Below are positions 10,981-22,040 of a DNA stretch of 64,000 nucleotides, piece after piece. The first letter of the stretch is position 1; every line of letters begins with the position of its first letter. The notes beneath the pieces are model-generated. The model searched no databases. It was not told the DNA's origin and worked only from the letters and a program-made list of their open reading frames with translations. Source of the stretch: Kitagawia praeruptora. Lineage: Eukaryota; Streptophyta; Magnoliopsida; Apiales; Apiaceae. The translations under genes were made by a program, and so were the position numbers. The stretch covers positions 105,482,501 through 105,546,500 of the forward strand of contig CM075353.1 of assembly GCA_037693485.1 (NCBI GenBank), in the 5' to 3' direction.

Positions 10981-11174
10981 AAAAAAAAAAAAAAAAAAAA
11001 GTACACGGGAAGGATGTGTCGGTAGAAAGGGGGAGGGGGGAGGGTTAGGGTTAGGGTTGGTATTTTTGCAATTTTGAAACTTAGTTTGGTAAAATTGCAA
11101 TTAATTCAAGGAGATGGTATTTTTGAAAATAGAAACTTTAAACCTGGTATTTTTAGTAAATACCCTAGTATATT

Positions 11175-11797
11175 TAGTATTTAGCCAAAAAAAAAAAAGA
11201 GAGATTCCATTCGAACTCTCGAGTACAGGAACAGGAGGCGTTGCTTAGACGAGTAGATAATGGAATGAGAAGTACTCAGCTAGTTGTCACTTGTCACTTG
11301 TCACATCCACTTCTATAAAATAACAGTTAAAGATATTTTCCATTACAAAAAAGATGGTCGGTTTATTTTTATATTTTATACTGTATTAGTTTTCTTTCAA
11401 AAAGTATACCAAGAAAAAAGTTTGATTGCAAAAGGGTCATTTAATAATTTTTTATATAATATAATATAAATAAATTATTTTATTATTGTTATTCTTTTTT
11501 TAAACTAGTTTTATTGTTATTCTTATTTTAACTTAATAAATGACGTTTATAAAATAAAAAATAAAAAATAAAAAATAAAAAATCTCTCAGTACATCATTC
11601 TTGTCACTGTAATTGCCAAGTCTACTTCAGGAATCAGGTACCGAACAATTAAGTGAGGATGATAAACATTAACATAGAAATACAGATAGACACAACACAA
11701 CACAATAACATCTCTCTCAACACAATAACATCTCTCTCTCTCTCTCTCTCTCCAGCATATGTAACAGAAACACATGCATAATTACATACAAAGAGAA
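11175..11797 (+). promoter_or_regulatory. Upstream region and leader of the MATH-BTB gene
   Basis: No MITE ends were seen. Notable features are an AT-rich TATA-like stretch (tttatataatataatataa, 11450-11468), a (AAAAATA)n run at 11553-11582, and a CT dinucleotide tract at 11728-11752, about 45 bp before the ATG and probably in the 5' UTR. The transcription start cannot be placed from sequence alone. Confidence 0.4.
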
Positions 11798-14455
11798 ATG
11801 GAAGCCAAGGTGGAAACTATTTCAAGATTAGTTCAATGGAAGATCGAAACATTTTGGCCTTGTACCTTCATAAGATCCGATCCTTTCAAAATGGGCCCGT
11901 GGACTTGGTGATTTTCTACAACCCCTTTACTTAAATCTCTTCATTTCTTTCAAGATTCCTTTATTTTTGTATGTATTGTTTGTTATTGAGCTGAAATCAC
12001 ACTACTCAAACTGATTGTAATTGATTTTGTATGCGTAGGAATTTGTCAGTTGAGAAAAATAGGCATATGTATATTCGTTTGTTTCCGGAGCCTACAAGAA
12101 TTGCTAAGGAGCAGCCTCCGATTGCTAGGTTTATTCTTCGGGTTACGGCTACTGGTGGCCTTAATCGGAGGCCTTATGTTTGCCCAAGTATGATTGTATT
12201 TTTTGTGCTTCAATTATGCTTTGGTTGGAAATGTGTAGGGGTGAGCGTGGTTCGATTTTTAGCCTATTTCAGTAACTTGTAACTACGTAATTTCTGTTTT
12301 GCACTTGTGACCCTAATTTGTGCAAGTACATGGTATGTTTTAATCTATGTAGCAATTGTAAAATTGAATTTGACCACTAAGGCGATAAGTAGTTAAGGAG
12401 TAGAGTGGTTGTTTTGCGGAAGTCTAGACCAAAAATTATAAGAGGGTAAAAATTGTATGATTTTTAAAAGAATAAACTTAAAAAAGGTGTCAAAAGTTGA
12501 GATAGGCTTAAGAGCAAGTCCAATGCAATGCTATCGTTAGTTCTATTGCTATATACATAAATATGCATCCTTGGTTATAAATTTGAAACCAAAGTTGCAT
12601 CTATGCATCCATGCCATGACATCATTTAACCATTTATGAGTTGGATGTTGGTGTACTTTGAATGAAAGTTAGCAGAGAGAGAGACTAAAATGTAGTTACA
12701 TTTGGAACTATTTGGATGCAAAATGCAACTAGCATTGGAGTTGAAATTCTATTTTAGCACCAAAAAAACACTTTTTGGTTTCAAAATTATAGCAATAGCT
12801 ATAGCTATTTTACATTTTGCATTGGACTTGCTCTTAGAGTGTGAGTAGTGAGAAAAAAATCTGTTTGACAATGAAGAGATGGTGGAGACTCTCATATGTG
12901 CAGAATTATTTGGAACAAACATATTATCAAGCAGTTGGTCTGCTTTTGCATGAGACCAGTTATTCGTGAATGGTATATTTTATATTTTGTGCCATTTCCA
13001 AGTTTGTATGTTATTGTTGTTATTCTTTGGATGAGCAAAACAATATATAGGGTTTGCAGGAATTGGGGATAACTTATGGTTAATAACATTTTAGATGAGC
13101 ATTGAGCTACTTCTTTGTATTCACACTTTGAAAAGCATTAATTCTTAATTGAAGCTCAAAGAGGTGAAGTTATTTAGAGTATCAAATATGAAACATCTAA
13201 AGTTTACTGCTCTAAATCTATGTGATAGATTTGACCCGAACTGAAACTTTCTAGACTATAATTTACCTAATAAAGTTCAGGAATCCCAAATAAATTGTCA
13301 TGGAACTAATGATCATTATTTTCTTCTTCATCAATTTAGATAACAGTCAAATGGCATGACCTAAAGTTTTGTTATTGCTTATGACATATTTCATTTTACT
13401 ATGTGTCCTTTAAGGCTATTATCACCAGAAGCTCTAAAATTCTAGCTGTGCTTTTACCTGTTGCAGTTCATGAGAGACTGCTTCGAACTAGCGAAGACTT
13501 TGTATGGCCAGTTGATTCTGCTTTTCACGGTCGCTTCATCATTGATGTTGAGTTTCTAGATCTGAAGGTCTGCCCAACAAATGTGAGTACATTAGAAGAT
13601 TATGCTGTTCTTTATTGAATGAATTTGTCATTTGGCTGAAACTAAGAAACTCATGCATAAAGCCTTTTGATAAAATTTGCATTTCTAGATTATTGGTTGA
13701 ACCTTAAATTATTTTTTACTGTTGTATTTTGTCCCTTTATAAAATATTATTCAATTATCTTTTTGATCAAATAATTTTTCATAATGTTCTCTAGGGTGAA
13801 GCAGAAAGAATCATCTTTAAAGATCTTTAATCTTCTTTTTCATATAATACAGGGTGGGGAAGCCACCTCGATATGGCCCTGTGGTGGCCAATTGCAATCT
13901 CTGGCAACTGAAAGCGCTCTTCGATGCCTTTCTCGCATGCTTAATGAGTCTATCCACACTGATGTCACTATAAAAACAAATGAAGGCACGCTATGGGCTC
14001 ATAAGGCAATTCTCTCTGCAAGTTCTCCAGTGTTCCATACCATGTTTGTGGACAATCTTGGGGAAGAGTCCTCCACAATTGACATAGAGGACATGTCATT
14101 GGACTCCTGCATGGCTCTTCTCAGTTATTTGTACGGAAATATTAATCAAGAGGAATTTTGGAAGCACAGATTGTCTTTGCTTGGTGCCGCCAACAAATAT
14201 GATATTATAGATTTAAAGAATTCATGTGAAGAAAGCCTCATGGAAGACATTAACAGTGGGAATGTGCTCGAGAGGCTACAAGAGGCATGTCTTTACAAAC
14301 TTGACAAGCTAAAGAAAGGGTGTATGACATACTTGTTCGCTTTTGGAAAGATTTATGATGTTAAAGATGAAATCCACGATTTCTTCAAGCATGCAGAACG
14401 AGAAGTAGTGGTGGATATGTTTCAAGAGGTGCTTACGGCTTGGAAACTAGCATAA
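11798..14455 (+). CDS. MATH-BTB domain protein, four exons, 325 aa
   Basis: Exons are 11798-11907, 12039-12187, 13467-13582 and 13853-14455. All introns are GT-AG and the phases join in frame, giving 978 nt and 325 residues. The protein is collinear with Arabidopsis At1g21780 (326 aa). Exons 1-3 encode the MATH/TRAF-like half, from METTISRL-type start to IDVEFLDLKVCPTN. Exon 4 (from about residue 126) holds the BTB/POZ domain, roughly residues 150-250, with TDVTIKTNEGTLWAHKAILSA-like core, then a BACK-like helical tail ending MFQEVLTAWKLA. Proteins of this type act as substrate adaptors for CUL3 ubiquitin ligases, the BTB binding CUL3 and the MATH domain the target. The substrate is unknown. 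Intron 2 (1.28 kb) contains a MITE. No disabling change was seen. Confidence 0.93.
12511..12835. mobile_element. Tourist-like MITE inside BTB intron 2
   Basis: The ends AGAGCAAGTCCAATGCAA and its complement TTGCATTGGACTTGCTCT sit in a TTA/TAA context typical of PIF/Harbinger targets. It is about 325 bp and non-coding. The target duplication is blurred because the ends themselves are TTA-rich. Confidence 0.8.
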
Positions 14456-15044
14456 GTTTATAATTGGCTAGTCACTTCCAGGTAGTTCACATAGGGGCAT
14501 CTGTACATAGTTATGTATTTAATATCAGGAATAAGTGTGATGTTTTGCGGCATGTATGTCACCTGTAGAAACTTTGGATTTTCTGAAATGATTGTTGTCG
14601 TGCTGTTATTTGTCCCAACTATATTTGTGTAATTTGTGAACTAGCATTACTGAATAGTTAGAACTTAATACTATTACCATATAGTTGCACAAGGACAAAG
14701 TATTTGCTAATTAGTACTAGAAAAATGACAGTTAGTTCAATAGCGATGTCTGCATCTAAATCTTTGGCCAAATTTTGAGCAATATGTTTCTTTTACCACT
14801 TCAGACTTGGACTCTAAGAGAATGAAGGTAGGTGCTTCTGGGATTGTGGGATTGTTTTATAGCCAAAGAGGATGTGGTTCTTGTCATTGAACTGATCTCG
14901 TGCTGTGAGCACCTTGGATATACTAAGTGGATGCTTTTGAGGCGGAGGGATACATAGGTGGAGAGATTCTGGCCTCTGGGATTGTCTGGATATTTGGTTT
15001 TTACATGGGGGGAGAAAAGATTATAGAGTAGAGACTCTAGAATA
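14456..15044 (+). other. BTB gene 3' UTR and spacer
   Basis: 14456-14700 is the likely 3' UTR (T-rich, with aataagtg near 14530). The rest has no gene. A segment at 14840-14890 is weakly similar to 15950-15998 on the other side of the hAT MITE, suggesting an old local duplication. Confidence 0.4.
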
Positions 15045-15052
15045 GTCTGGAT

Positions 15053-15901
15053 TAGGGCTGTCAAAAAAAATTCGAAAAATCCGATATGGGTTCGAAATAT
15101 CTGTATTCATATTCGAAAAAATAGGCCAACAACATGTTGGTGCAGTGGGTTGAACCCTTGTCTCCTTTGTAGGAGGTCAAGGGTTCGATCCCTGGGTGTG
15201 TGTGAGTTTAGTTTGTATTAGTTTCCTTTCTTTGTATTTGTATTTGTATTTGGCCGGGCTGACAGCCTCCCTATTGTATAGGGGCATGGTCTGCGTACAG
15301 CTACCCTCCGGGCATGGTCTGCGTACAGCTACCCTCCTCAGACACCACTTTGAGTGGTATTATAATTCGTACAGCTACCCTCCTCAGACACCACTTTGAG
15401 TGGTATTATAATTGAGGAAAAAATAGGATATTATCCGTATCCAAAATAGATAGGATATTATCCGTATTCGAATCCGGCATATCCGAATCCGAAAATGGAA
15501 AAATTAATATATATTTATATATAATATTTATAATTTATAATTTATATTATATTTATAATTAATAATATATGTCTTTGTTCATTATTTAATATATTTTTCA
15601 AAAATATATTTAAGTGTAGACATTTTTTAAACATATATATGATTTAAATATAATATATTAATATATTATATTAAAAATATATCACAATATGAGTATTTTT
15701 TTAAAATATTATCAATTTGGATATCAAAAAAGTTCGAAAAATCCGATATTCGTATGAAATATCTATATTCGTATCCGAAAAAAATAGGATATTATTCGTA
15801 TCCGAAATAAATAGGATATTATCCGTATCCGAATCCAATAATTTCGGATACAAATACGAATATAATCGTATCTGGATCCGAAATATCCGTTTGACAGCTC
15901 A
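15053..15901. mobile_element. hAT-type MITE carrying a nested SINE
   Basis: The ends are TAGGGCTGTCAAA and TTTGACAGCTCA. The 8-bp target duplications are GTCTGGAT (15045-15052) and ATCTGGAT (15902-15909), matching at 7 of 8 positions. The body is rich in ccgatat and gtatccgaa motifs in both orientations and has a very AT-rich core. Without the SINE (291 bp plus an 11-bp duplication) it is about 550 bp. Confidence 0.88.
15126..15416 (+). mobile_element. tRNA-derived SINE with internal duplications
   Basis: It is flanked by an 11-bp TSD, GAAAAAATAGG (15115-15125 and 15417-15427). The 5' part has Pol III-type boxes: an A-box-like TGGTGCAGTGGGTTG near 15140 and a B box GGTTCGATCCC at about 15183. 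The 3' part contains two nearby tandem duplications. The segment gggcatggtctgcgtacag occurs twice (15282 and 15310). The block from tacagctaccctcctcag to ggtattataatt also occurs twice. There is no A-tail. Confidence 0.88.
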
Positions 15902-16052
15902 ATCTGGATATTTGCTATTCAGACGGGGAAACATATGTAGGAGATTTTAAGATTGTCCTATTTAATCAAAGTGGATATGGTTTTTGTCCTTTAATAGTCG
16001 ATGAGACTGCCCTGGTCCTTCTGGATAAGCCACACTTAGACCTCGTTTGGTA

Positions 16053-16557
16053 CTCCCTCCATCTCATATTATGTGTCCTCTTTGCAAATTTCACACATAT
16101 TAAGAATACTTAAATATCCTCATCTAATCAAATAACTATGCAACTATATTCTCATAATTAGACTTGGGATTCACCATCATTAATTACTCCACAAGACTTA
16201 CTCTTGCTTTATTAATCTCCATGAGTATAAAATGGGAGTATTACTTTATTAGTCAACTATTGGAAATATAAATATTATCTTTTTTATTTTCAATAACTAA
16301 ATAAATTTCTTTTTCAAGTAAAATACAATATCTTTTATATTTTATCTAACTAAAATTTCTCCTTTATTAATAAATTTCCTTTTTCGAATTAAACATATTA
16401 CCTTTTATATTTTTTAATAACTAAATAATTTCCCTGTTTGGGTAAAATATATTGGAAATATAAAATGAAAGACTATTTGCATTGGATAACGAACAAGACA
16501 CATAAAATGAGATATTTTTTTTTATCAAATAGGACACATAATATGAGATGGAGGGAG
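16053..16557. mobile_element. Stowaway-like MITE, 505 bp
   Basis: Its long TIRs read CTCCCTCCATCTCATATTAT and, at the other end, the complement ATAATATGAGATGGAGGGAG. TA duplications are at 16051-16052 and 16558-16559. The interior is AT-rich with repeats of attaccttttat type. Confidence 0.92.
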
Positions 16558-16559
16558 TA

Positions 16560-17709
16560 TTGTTGTTGGAAACTTAACCACAATTCCAAATAGAGTCTTA
16601 AATGAGAAATTTTTTGAAATAAATGGATGGGTTTTTTGTCATTGGGTAGTTCAATTTTTAAGGTCAGTTGCATCTCACCCTGTGTTGCATAAGGGCGTCC
16701 ATGGTATGGTTTGACGTGAATTTGGACATTAACTACTTAATGTTGCCAAATGGATGTGTATGGATCGGTTTGATTCGGTTAATTGTTACTAACCTTTACC
16801 AAATTTCGGATTTAAGATTATCAATTTTGATTTTTTCAAATTTATTCCAAGATTTTGTATAATGAAAAATGGATTGAGGATAACCTTTTTTAGGTCTTGA
16901 GTTCGATTCCAAAATTTTGTATAGTGAAAAATGGGATCGGAAGATAACCATTTACTAGGTCCTTGACTTCTATTCTCGCTTATATCGATATTTATTTTAT
17001 TGAAAAAAAAAAGAAATAAATTTTTATTTTATTGAGAAAAAAGAAAAGGAAATAACATCACCAGTGCATGTATTTCTTAACTTAAAAAAGGAAACTTAAT
17101 ACTTCCTTCCTTTGATATTTTGATTTTTGAAACACATTTTTAGGAATTTAAAATTTTCTTTTTAGGAATAAAAATATATTATCAAAATTGCAATTCACAA
17201 AAAAAGTAATAAAAAATAATAATTTTTACAAGCACCTATAAACGTGTATTAAAATTCAAAACGGCAAATAGGAAAATGGAGAGAATTTTAGTTATGAGCA
17301 ATTAGCAATTAGATAAACACAATTTTTTTAATAAAAAATAATGTTTTTATTTTTATTTTCCTTAAAATTGGCCGTATTAAAAACACTTTTTGATACAAAA
17401 AGAGCATGGACACAGAACAAAGGGGCATGAAGAAAGGGACAGAGCATCCTGGCTTGCAAGAAAAGTGTGTTAGAATTCTGTGATAATCTTGAGTACGATA
17501 TTCTCAAAGTTTGTAAAATTAAAAACTTCTCCTTTATTTACAAAAATGGCTTCATATATTTATATGAAAATTTATTTAAACTTCAACTGTTTCCAGGTGT
17601 GATCGACATGTTCGGAAAATAATACTTTTAAAATTTCTTTTTCCTAGAAAAAAAATAAAAAAATTCGAATTGAAATTTGATCTACTGTATATCTTTTTGA
17701 AAATATCAG
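16560..17709. other. AT-rich spacer, no recognised gene
   Basis: A degenerate direct repeat (attccaaaattttgta / ttgagttc-type) occurs near 16850-16925. No conserved coding sequence or transposon ends were seen. Confidence 0.4.
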
Positions 17710-17717
17710 TGTTGAGC

Positions 17718-17961
17718 ATGGTTCTAAAAATTCCCGATTCAGCCGATTAATCATCTGTAAGGTAATCAACCGATTCGATTTTTGAAATCCGATTAATCCA
17801 GTGAATTTATTTAAAATGATATGTTTAATTGTAAATTAGATTAATATATTAAATATTATTATAATATCCGATTAATACTCCGATTAATTATTTCGATTAA
17901 TCGTCAATTACCCGATTAATCTTAAATAAGTACTCAACCGATTTAAATAAGTACCACCATG
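17718..17961. mobile_element. Small hAT-like element
   Basis: It has a perfect 8-bp TSD, GTGTTGAG (17710-17717 and 17962-17969). The ends are CATGGTTCTAAAAATTCCCG and, on the complement of the right side, CATGGTGGTACTTATTTAAA, so the TIR is short and imperfect. The body is built from ccgattaatc repeats. Confidence 0.7.
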
Positions 17962-17986
17962 GTGTTGAGTAAATATCAATCAGAGG

Positions 17987-18174
17987 CATGGTTCTAAAAA
18001 TCTCCAATTTAACCGATTAATCCCCGATTAATCCTCTGTAAGCTAGCCAACCGATTCGATTTTTGAAATCCGATTAATCCTGTGAATTTATTTAAAATGA
18101 TATGTTTAATTGTAAATTAGACTAATATATTAAATATTATTATAATATCCGATTAACACAGAACAAATGATATG
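17987..18174. repeat. Second, truncated copy of the hAT-like element
   Basis: It begins CATGGTTCTAAAAATCTCC and follows the same order as 17718-17961, but its right end is changed. The flank gtgttgagtaaatatcaatc occurs on both sides (from 17962 and 18175). This suggests a ~213-bp tandem duplication. Copy B of the segmental duplication has only one such flank (45248). Confidence 0.75.
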
Positions 18175-18223
18175 GTGTTGAGTAAATATCAATCAGAGGG
18201 GTAGTATGTTCAAATTTAAAGTA

Positions 18224-18523
18224 CTCCCTCCGTCTCATTTCATGTGAACCTCTTTCCTTTTTGGGATGTCCCAAAAAGAATGAATATAATATACTTACTA
18301 TTTTAGAACACTACTTTTCACTATTACACCCATTACTTCTCCACTTTTTTATTAAATAAATACTATTACACCCATTATTTTTCTCCACTATCTCAAATCT
18401 ATTATTAAATATTGATAGATCCCACCACTTTACCCACTTTTCAACTAACTTTACTCTTTTTTATTACATTTTCTTAATCTTCGTGAAAGTCAAACATGTT
18501 CATATAAATCGGGACGGAGGAAG
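18224..18523. mobile_element. Stowaway-like MITE, first of an adjacent pair
   Basis: The ends are CTCCCTCCGTCTCATTTCAT and CGGGACGGAGGAAG, with TA at both sides. The interior has accc-actt repeats. It is also present at 45297-45596. Confidence 0.9.
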
Positions 18524-18525
18524 TA

Positions 18526-18955
18526 CTCCCTCTGTCTTTTTAAACGTTTCTCGTTTGACTAAAAACACGAGTTTTAAGATTTAAGACAGTTGGTAATGAA
18601 TATTATTTTTTAATGGAGAAGTGGGTATTAAATATTGTTTTTAAAGAGTAGTGGGCATTGAATATTATTTTTTTGTAGTGGGTGGAGTAGTGGATATTGA
18701 ATATAGTTTTTAAAAAATAGTGGGGGAGTAGTGGGTATTGAATATTGTTTTTAAAGAGGAGTGAGTGAAGTAGTGGTTATTAAATATTGCTTTTAGTAGT
18801 GGGTATTGAATATTATTTTTAAGGAGTAGTGGGTATTGAATATTGTTTTATATGGCTTAAAATAGAACGGAGAAAAATATTTTGAATGTCCCTAAATAGT
18901 AAACAAGAAATGTTTTTAAATAGTAAACAGTAAATGTTTTAAGAGATCGAGGGAG
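18526..18955. mobile_element. Stowaway-like MITE, second of the pair
   Basis: It starts directly after the shared TA with CTCCCTCTGTCTTTTTAAAC and ends in TTTTAAGAGATCGAGGGAG, followed by TA. The interior has about eight degenerate copies of agtgggtattgaatattg. It is also present at 45599-46028. Confidence 0.9.
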
Positions 18956-19092
18956 TACCATTTATCAATTATCATCCGATATACGTGGAAACGGCTGGAA
19001 ACAGTCCGTATGTTCTAGACTCCCCCTTCACGCATACAAAAATCATACACAACGCCCTACACAAATAAAAAAATAAAATAAAGGCAGAAATC

Positions 19093-19410
19093 ATGTTCTT
19101 CTTCTTTGCAGGAGGAATAGAGAATCAAATTCGGCAAGTACTAAAAACAGGCGCAGGAAAATGCATCAACTGTGGATCGCCTTCTGATCTCGTCGAATTC
19201 GACAAAGTTCTGAAGCTCTTCTTCGTGCCTGTTTGGAGGTGGCCTGGAAAGGAACAGCTTATGCACTGTAACAACTGTAATCTCTTTTTTCCGCCTTCCT
19301 TGTCTCGCCTTCCACCTCGTGAACATGTTGTTGATCTTCGATGTCAAGTGTGTGGCCGTGGAGTTGATTGTGATTTTAGGTTCTGTCCGTTTTGTGGATC
19401 ATCTCTGTAA
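19093..19410 (+). CDS. Zinc-ribbon protein, 105 aa (copy A)
   Basis: A single-exon small protein. It starts with a hydrophobic MFFFFAGG and has four CxxC pairs: C24/C27, C59/C62, C84/C87 and C98/C101. This is enough for two zinc-ribbon-like sites. Between them is the conserved KVLKLFFVPVWRWPGK stretch. It matches a conserved plant family of short zinc-ribbon proteins with no assigned biochemical role that I know of. The start is the first ATG after an A-rich leader (aaaataaaataaaggcagaaatc). Copy B (46166-46483) differs at only four residues. Both are intact, so the gene may be dosage-duplicated. Downstream, gaaataaataagg could serve as a polyadenylation signal. Confidence 0.85.
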   Translation: MFFFFAGGIENQIRQVLKTGAGKCINCGSPSDLVEFDKVLKLFFVPVWRWPGKEQLMHCNNCNLFFPPSLSRLPPREHVVDLRCQVCGRGVDCDFRFCPFCGSSL

Positions 19411-19781
19411 GAATGTTTAGTTTACGAAATAAATAAGGACTTTTATGTATTTGTTCGGTTTTAGTCCTGTGAAATTGTGCGTGAGTATTTAAATTTATGT
19501 AATCGAGCGCTATAAACATAATGAAAATGGGATAGACGTTTTTGTTCAACAAGGAAGATTTAGAGCTAATCTTCGAGGTTTTGTGGTAATCAATTGCAAT
19601 TGTTGGAGTAAAGTAACTGATAACGATATTAGAGTGTTAAATTTGAACGCAGATCAGGAAAAGAGTGCTCCCTGTTAGTACTCCGGAAACTGCAGCTGAT
19701 TAATAGTAATTATACACATCCAAAAGACCATTGCACAACAGAAATAATCTTAATAATCTTGCAGACAGAGCAACTTTAATA

Positions 19782-20064
19782 CTCCCTCTGTCCCATCCAT
19801 TTCTTTACAATTTCCTTTTTGGGACGTCCCACCATTTCTTTACATTACTAAAAATAGTAACTTTTAACAATAAAATACATTATTACAATAACTACTTTAC
19901 TCCACTTTTTCAACACTTTACACTATTACACCCACTACTTCACTTATTTTAACAATAAAATCACTATTACACCCACTACTTCATTTATTTTAACAATATT
20001 ACACCCACTATACTTGGTCTCCGTGCCCAGCCCCCAGGTAAAGAACCTGGCGGGACAGAGGGAG
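19782..20064. mobile_element. Stowaway-like MITE unique to copy A
   Basis: The ends are CTCCCTCTGTCCC and GGGACAGAGGGAG, with TA at 19780-19781 and 20065-20066. Copy B has the empty site (ctttaatatcaaac, about 59858-59871), proving a TA-target insertion after the duplication. The right part (20020-20045) is GC-richer and may be a small internal insertion. Confidence 0.95.
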
Positions 20065-20300
20065 TATCAAACAAATGCAAGACTAATGAATAACTTGCAG
20101 GTTATGTGGGTGTGTAATGTGTTTACTACAGATGAGCTGTGGAAAAAGACTAATGTGGTTATAGGAGTGTGTTTTTTCTTATAACATGTGTATAGGAGAA
20201 TCTCGATAAATGAATAATCTCGTTAAATTAATATTTGTTCCTGGTCCTAGAGACATACATGATCGTAACATTAGGGATGGGGTAGAAGACATACATGATT

Positions 20301-21491
20301 TCAGTCAGTGTCCAACAAAACCAGGCCAGCCACAAATGGGTGTACAATCAAAGGTGGTGTTTTATAGCAGAGGTCATATGATCCAAGCTTGGTCCAATGT
20401 TTCCATGAATTAGAAAAATTCTTTGCCTCTCTAGTCTCAGGATTATAGGAAACCAAATCCGCTTCATAAAATGTTGACAATATCACTTCACCATTGTTTC
20501 TTGAGCCTAAAACTGCTGCATTAGAGAGGCGTCCCCGAAGACTAACACTAACCTTTATCTCCCAAGTAAAATCATTGGCGGAGTCTTGTTTTAAAATCCA
20601 CATGTTGAAGGCATTCGACCTATGGTGGACAAAAAGAGCAACTGATTGACCAAATTGATGCAGAGAATCAATTCGATTACCCACTTGAGGTAATGGAATT
20701 GTTCGAAGCATATCATTCGATGTATCGAAGCATAAAACTGTATCTGTTTCTCCAGTCTCTTTGTTGCTAAATGCTCTCCAACATGAGATACCATCAACAG
20801 AAACAGACTCCAATTGATTACTGAGGCCGACTAAAATATCTTCTCGAATAGTTTTCGTTGTCCAAGAATTCGTGTTTAGACTGTATTTACAGACAAGGAA
20901 GGATGTACTTCCGTTTGAACTATAACTAACAATCTGTACCACCTGGAAATCGTTAATTGAAGACACATATCCAAAAGCTAAAGCCATCCAATGATTTTCG
21001 GAGATATGTGATAAATCTAAGAGCGGCAGAGTTCTACCTTTTTGAATAAGAGGATTCCATACATATGTTATAGTATTTTCATATCCGTAAACATTAAAGA
21101 CGGAAGACACACATATGAGACCACATGATGTTGCTTGCCAGCAGGCGCAGTCGCCTAGACGAATGAAAGAAGGAAGTTGAAGTTTGAGCAATTCTTTACA
21201 ATGTTCATCATCATAACTTAAACATAATAATTTCAAATCAGTAGAGTGGAACAATAGATATCTAGGAAGATCGCAAGTATGAGAGGTGGTGGTAGTGTTT
21301 TTCTGATGATAATTTAAGTGGAGTTTGATGAAATCGAAAGTTTTTATAAGATGATACCACGATTTTTGAATGCACATGCAACGTAGGAGGGATTTTACCG
21401 GCAGTGTTTTAAGAATTTCTGCCAAGATTTCACCAGGTATGTTGTTGAAGAAATCATTAATCGTTTGTTTGTGGTTCAGGGCAGACATCAT
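20301..21491 (-). CDS. F-box protein with FBA-type C-terminus, 396 aa (copy A)
   Basis: An intronless plant F-box gene. The F-box spans about residues 14-55 (IPGEILAEILKTLPVKSLLRC and KSWYHLI). It is followed by a long F-box-associated region of kelch-like/FBA type, with NPLIQKGRTLPL and AFGYVSSINDFQVVQI stretches typical of that family. Such proteins bridge SKP1-CUL1 to a target; the target is not predictable. The frame is open throughout. A closely similar second copy lies at 60099-61292 but has a stop near the end. Large, fast-changing families of this kind are common in plants, so expression is not assured. Confidence 0.88.
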   Translation of the reverse strand: MMSALNHKQTINDFFNNIPGEILAEILKTLPVKSLLRCMCIQKSWYHLIKTFDFIKLHLNYHQKNTTTTSHTCDLPRYLLFHSTDLKLLCLSYDDEHCKELLKLQLPSFIRLGDCACWQATSCGLICVSSVFNVYGYENTITYVWNPLIQKGRTLPLLDLSHISENHWMALAFGYVSSINDFQVVQIVSYSSNGSTSFLVCKYSLNTNSWTTKTIREDILVGLSNQLESVSVDGISCWRAFSNKETGETDTVLCFDTSNDMLRTIPLPQVGNRIDSLHQFGQSVALFVHHRSNAFNMWILKQDSANDFTWEIKVSVSLRGRLSNAAVLGSRNNGEVILSTFYEADLVSYNPETREAKNFSNSWKHWTKLGSYDLCYKTPPLIVHPFVAGLVLLDTD

Positions 21492-21598
21492 CTCCAGCTG
21501 CTGCTTTTTTTCTTGCTCCAGAGTTTTTTACTCTATAGTCGATATTAAGGGCGTCATAAAATCTAAGGTTTATGAATATTCCAGACAAAGGGTTTTAA

Positions 21599-22040
21599 GG
21601 GGGTGTATTCAACTGGAATCTAGGGGTATTCAATTTGGATTTTTTTAAATCCACTAAAATCTTGAGGTATTCAATTCGGATTTCAAAATATCATTTAAAA
21701 TCCGAGGGTATTCAATTAGGATTTCAAAAAGTCTTTTAAAATCTGGGTGTATTCAATCTGGATTTAAAACAATTCATTTAAATCTAGGGGTATTCAAAAA
21801 TCCACGGATTTTTTAGATTTATTAAAATGGTGGATTTGCTAGTTGTTTTTATAAGTTTTGAAATCTTGCAAAAATTAATGAGATTTTGATGGATTTCTAA
21901 AAAAACTTTTCAAATCTCATTGACTCTACACCAATTTTACTAGATTCTTTGTAGAATTTAAACAATCTATGGATTTAAAAAATTCGTTAAAATTCATGGA
22001 TTATCAAAAATCCATTAAAATCTTAATTGAATACACCCTC
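21599..22040. mobile_element. PIF/Harbinger-like MITE unique to copy A
   Basis: The ends are GGGGGTGTATTCAA and TTGAATACACCCTC, with TSD TAA (21596-21598 and 22041-22043). Copy B has the uninterrupted site (gggtttaagagagc, about 61389-61402). The interior repeats aggggtattcaattcgg several times in both orientations. Confidence 0.93.

Larger units (their letters stand above)
9517..11165. mobile_element. Mutator-like foldback element with internal arrays
   Basis: It is flanked by a perfect 9-bp TSD, TAGTATATT (9508-9516 and 11166-11174). The ends are GGGCTATTTTCATAAATA on the left and, on the complement of the right end, GGGTATTTACTAAAAATACC. Further in, both arms carry copies of caaaaataccatc. 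A long homopolymer T tract follows on the left (9671-9708) and an A tract on the right (10978-11000), bordering complementary sequence (gggatgctattttgg and ccaaaatagcatccc). The interior holds two inverted units of a minisatellite, three TA-centred hairpins and a six-unit 78-bp array. ORFs predicted here come from the repeats and are not genes. Confidence 0.8.

Noticed and set aside
11040..11060. agggttagggttagggtt resembles telomere repeat
   Set aside because: Only about three TTAGGG units, inside the arm of a foldback element. Most plants use TTTAGGG. Too short to mean an interstitial telomere.
15140..15195. Possible tRNA gene from the A/B boxes
   Set aside because: The cloverleaf is not complete, and the segment is the head of a SINE with its own target duplication.
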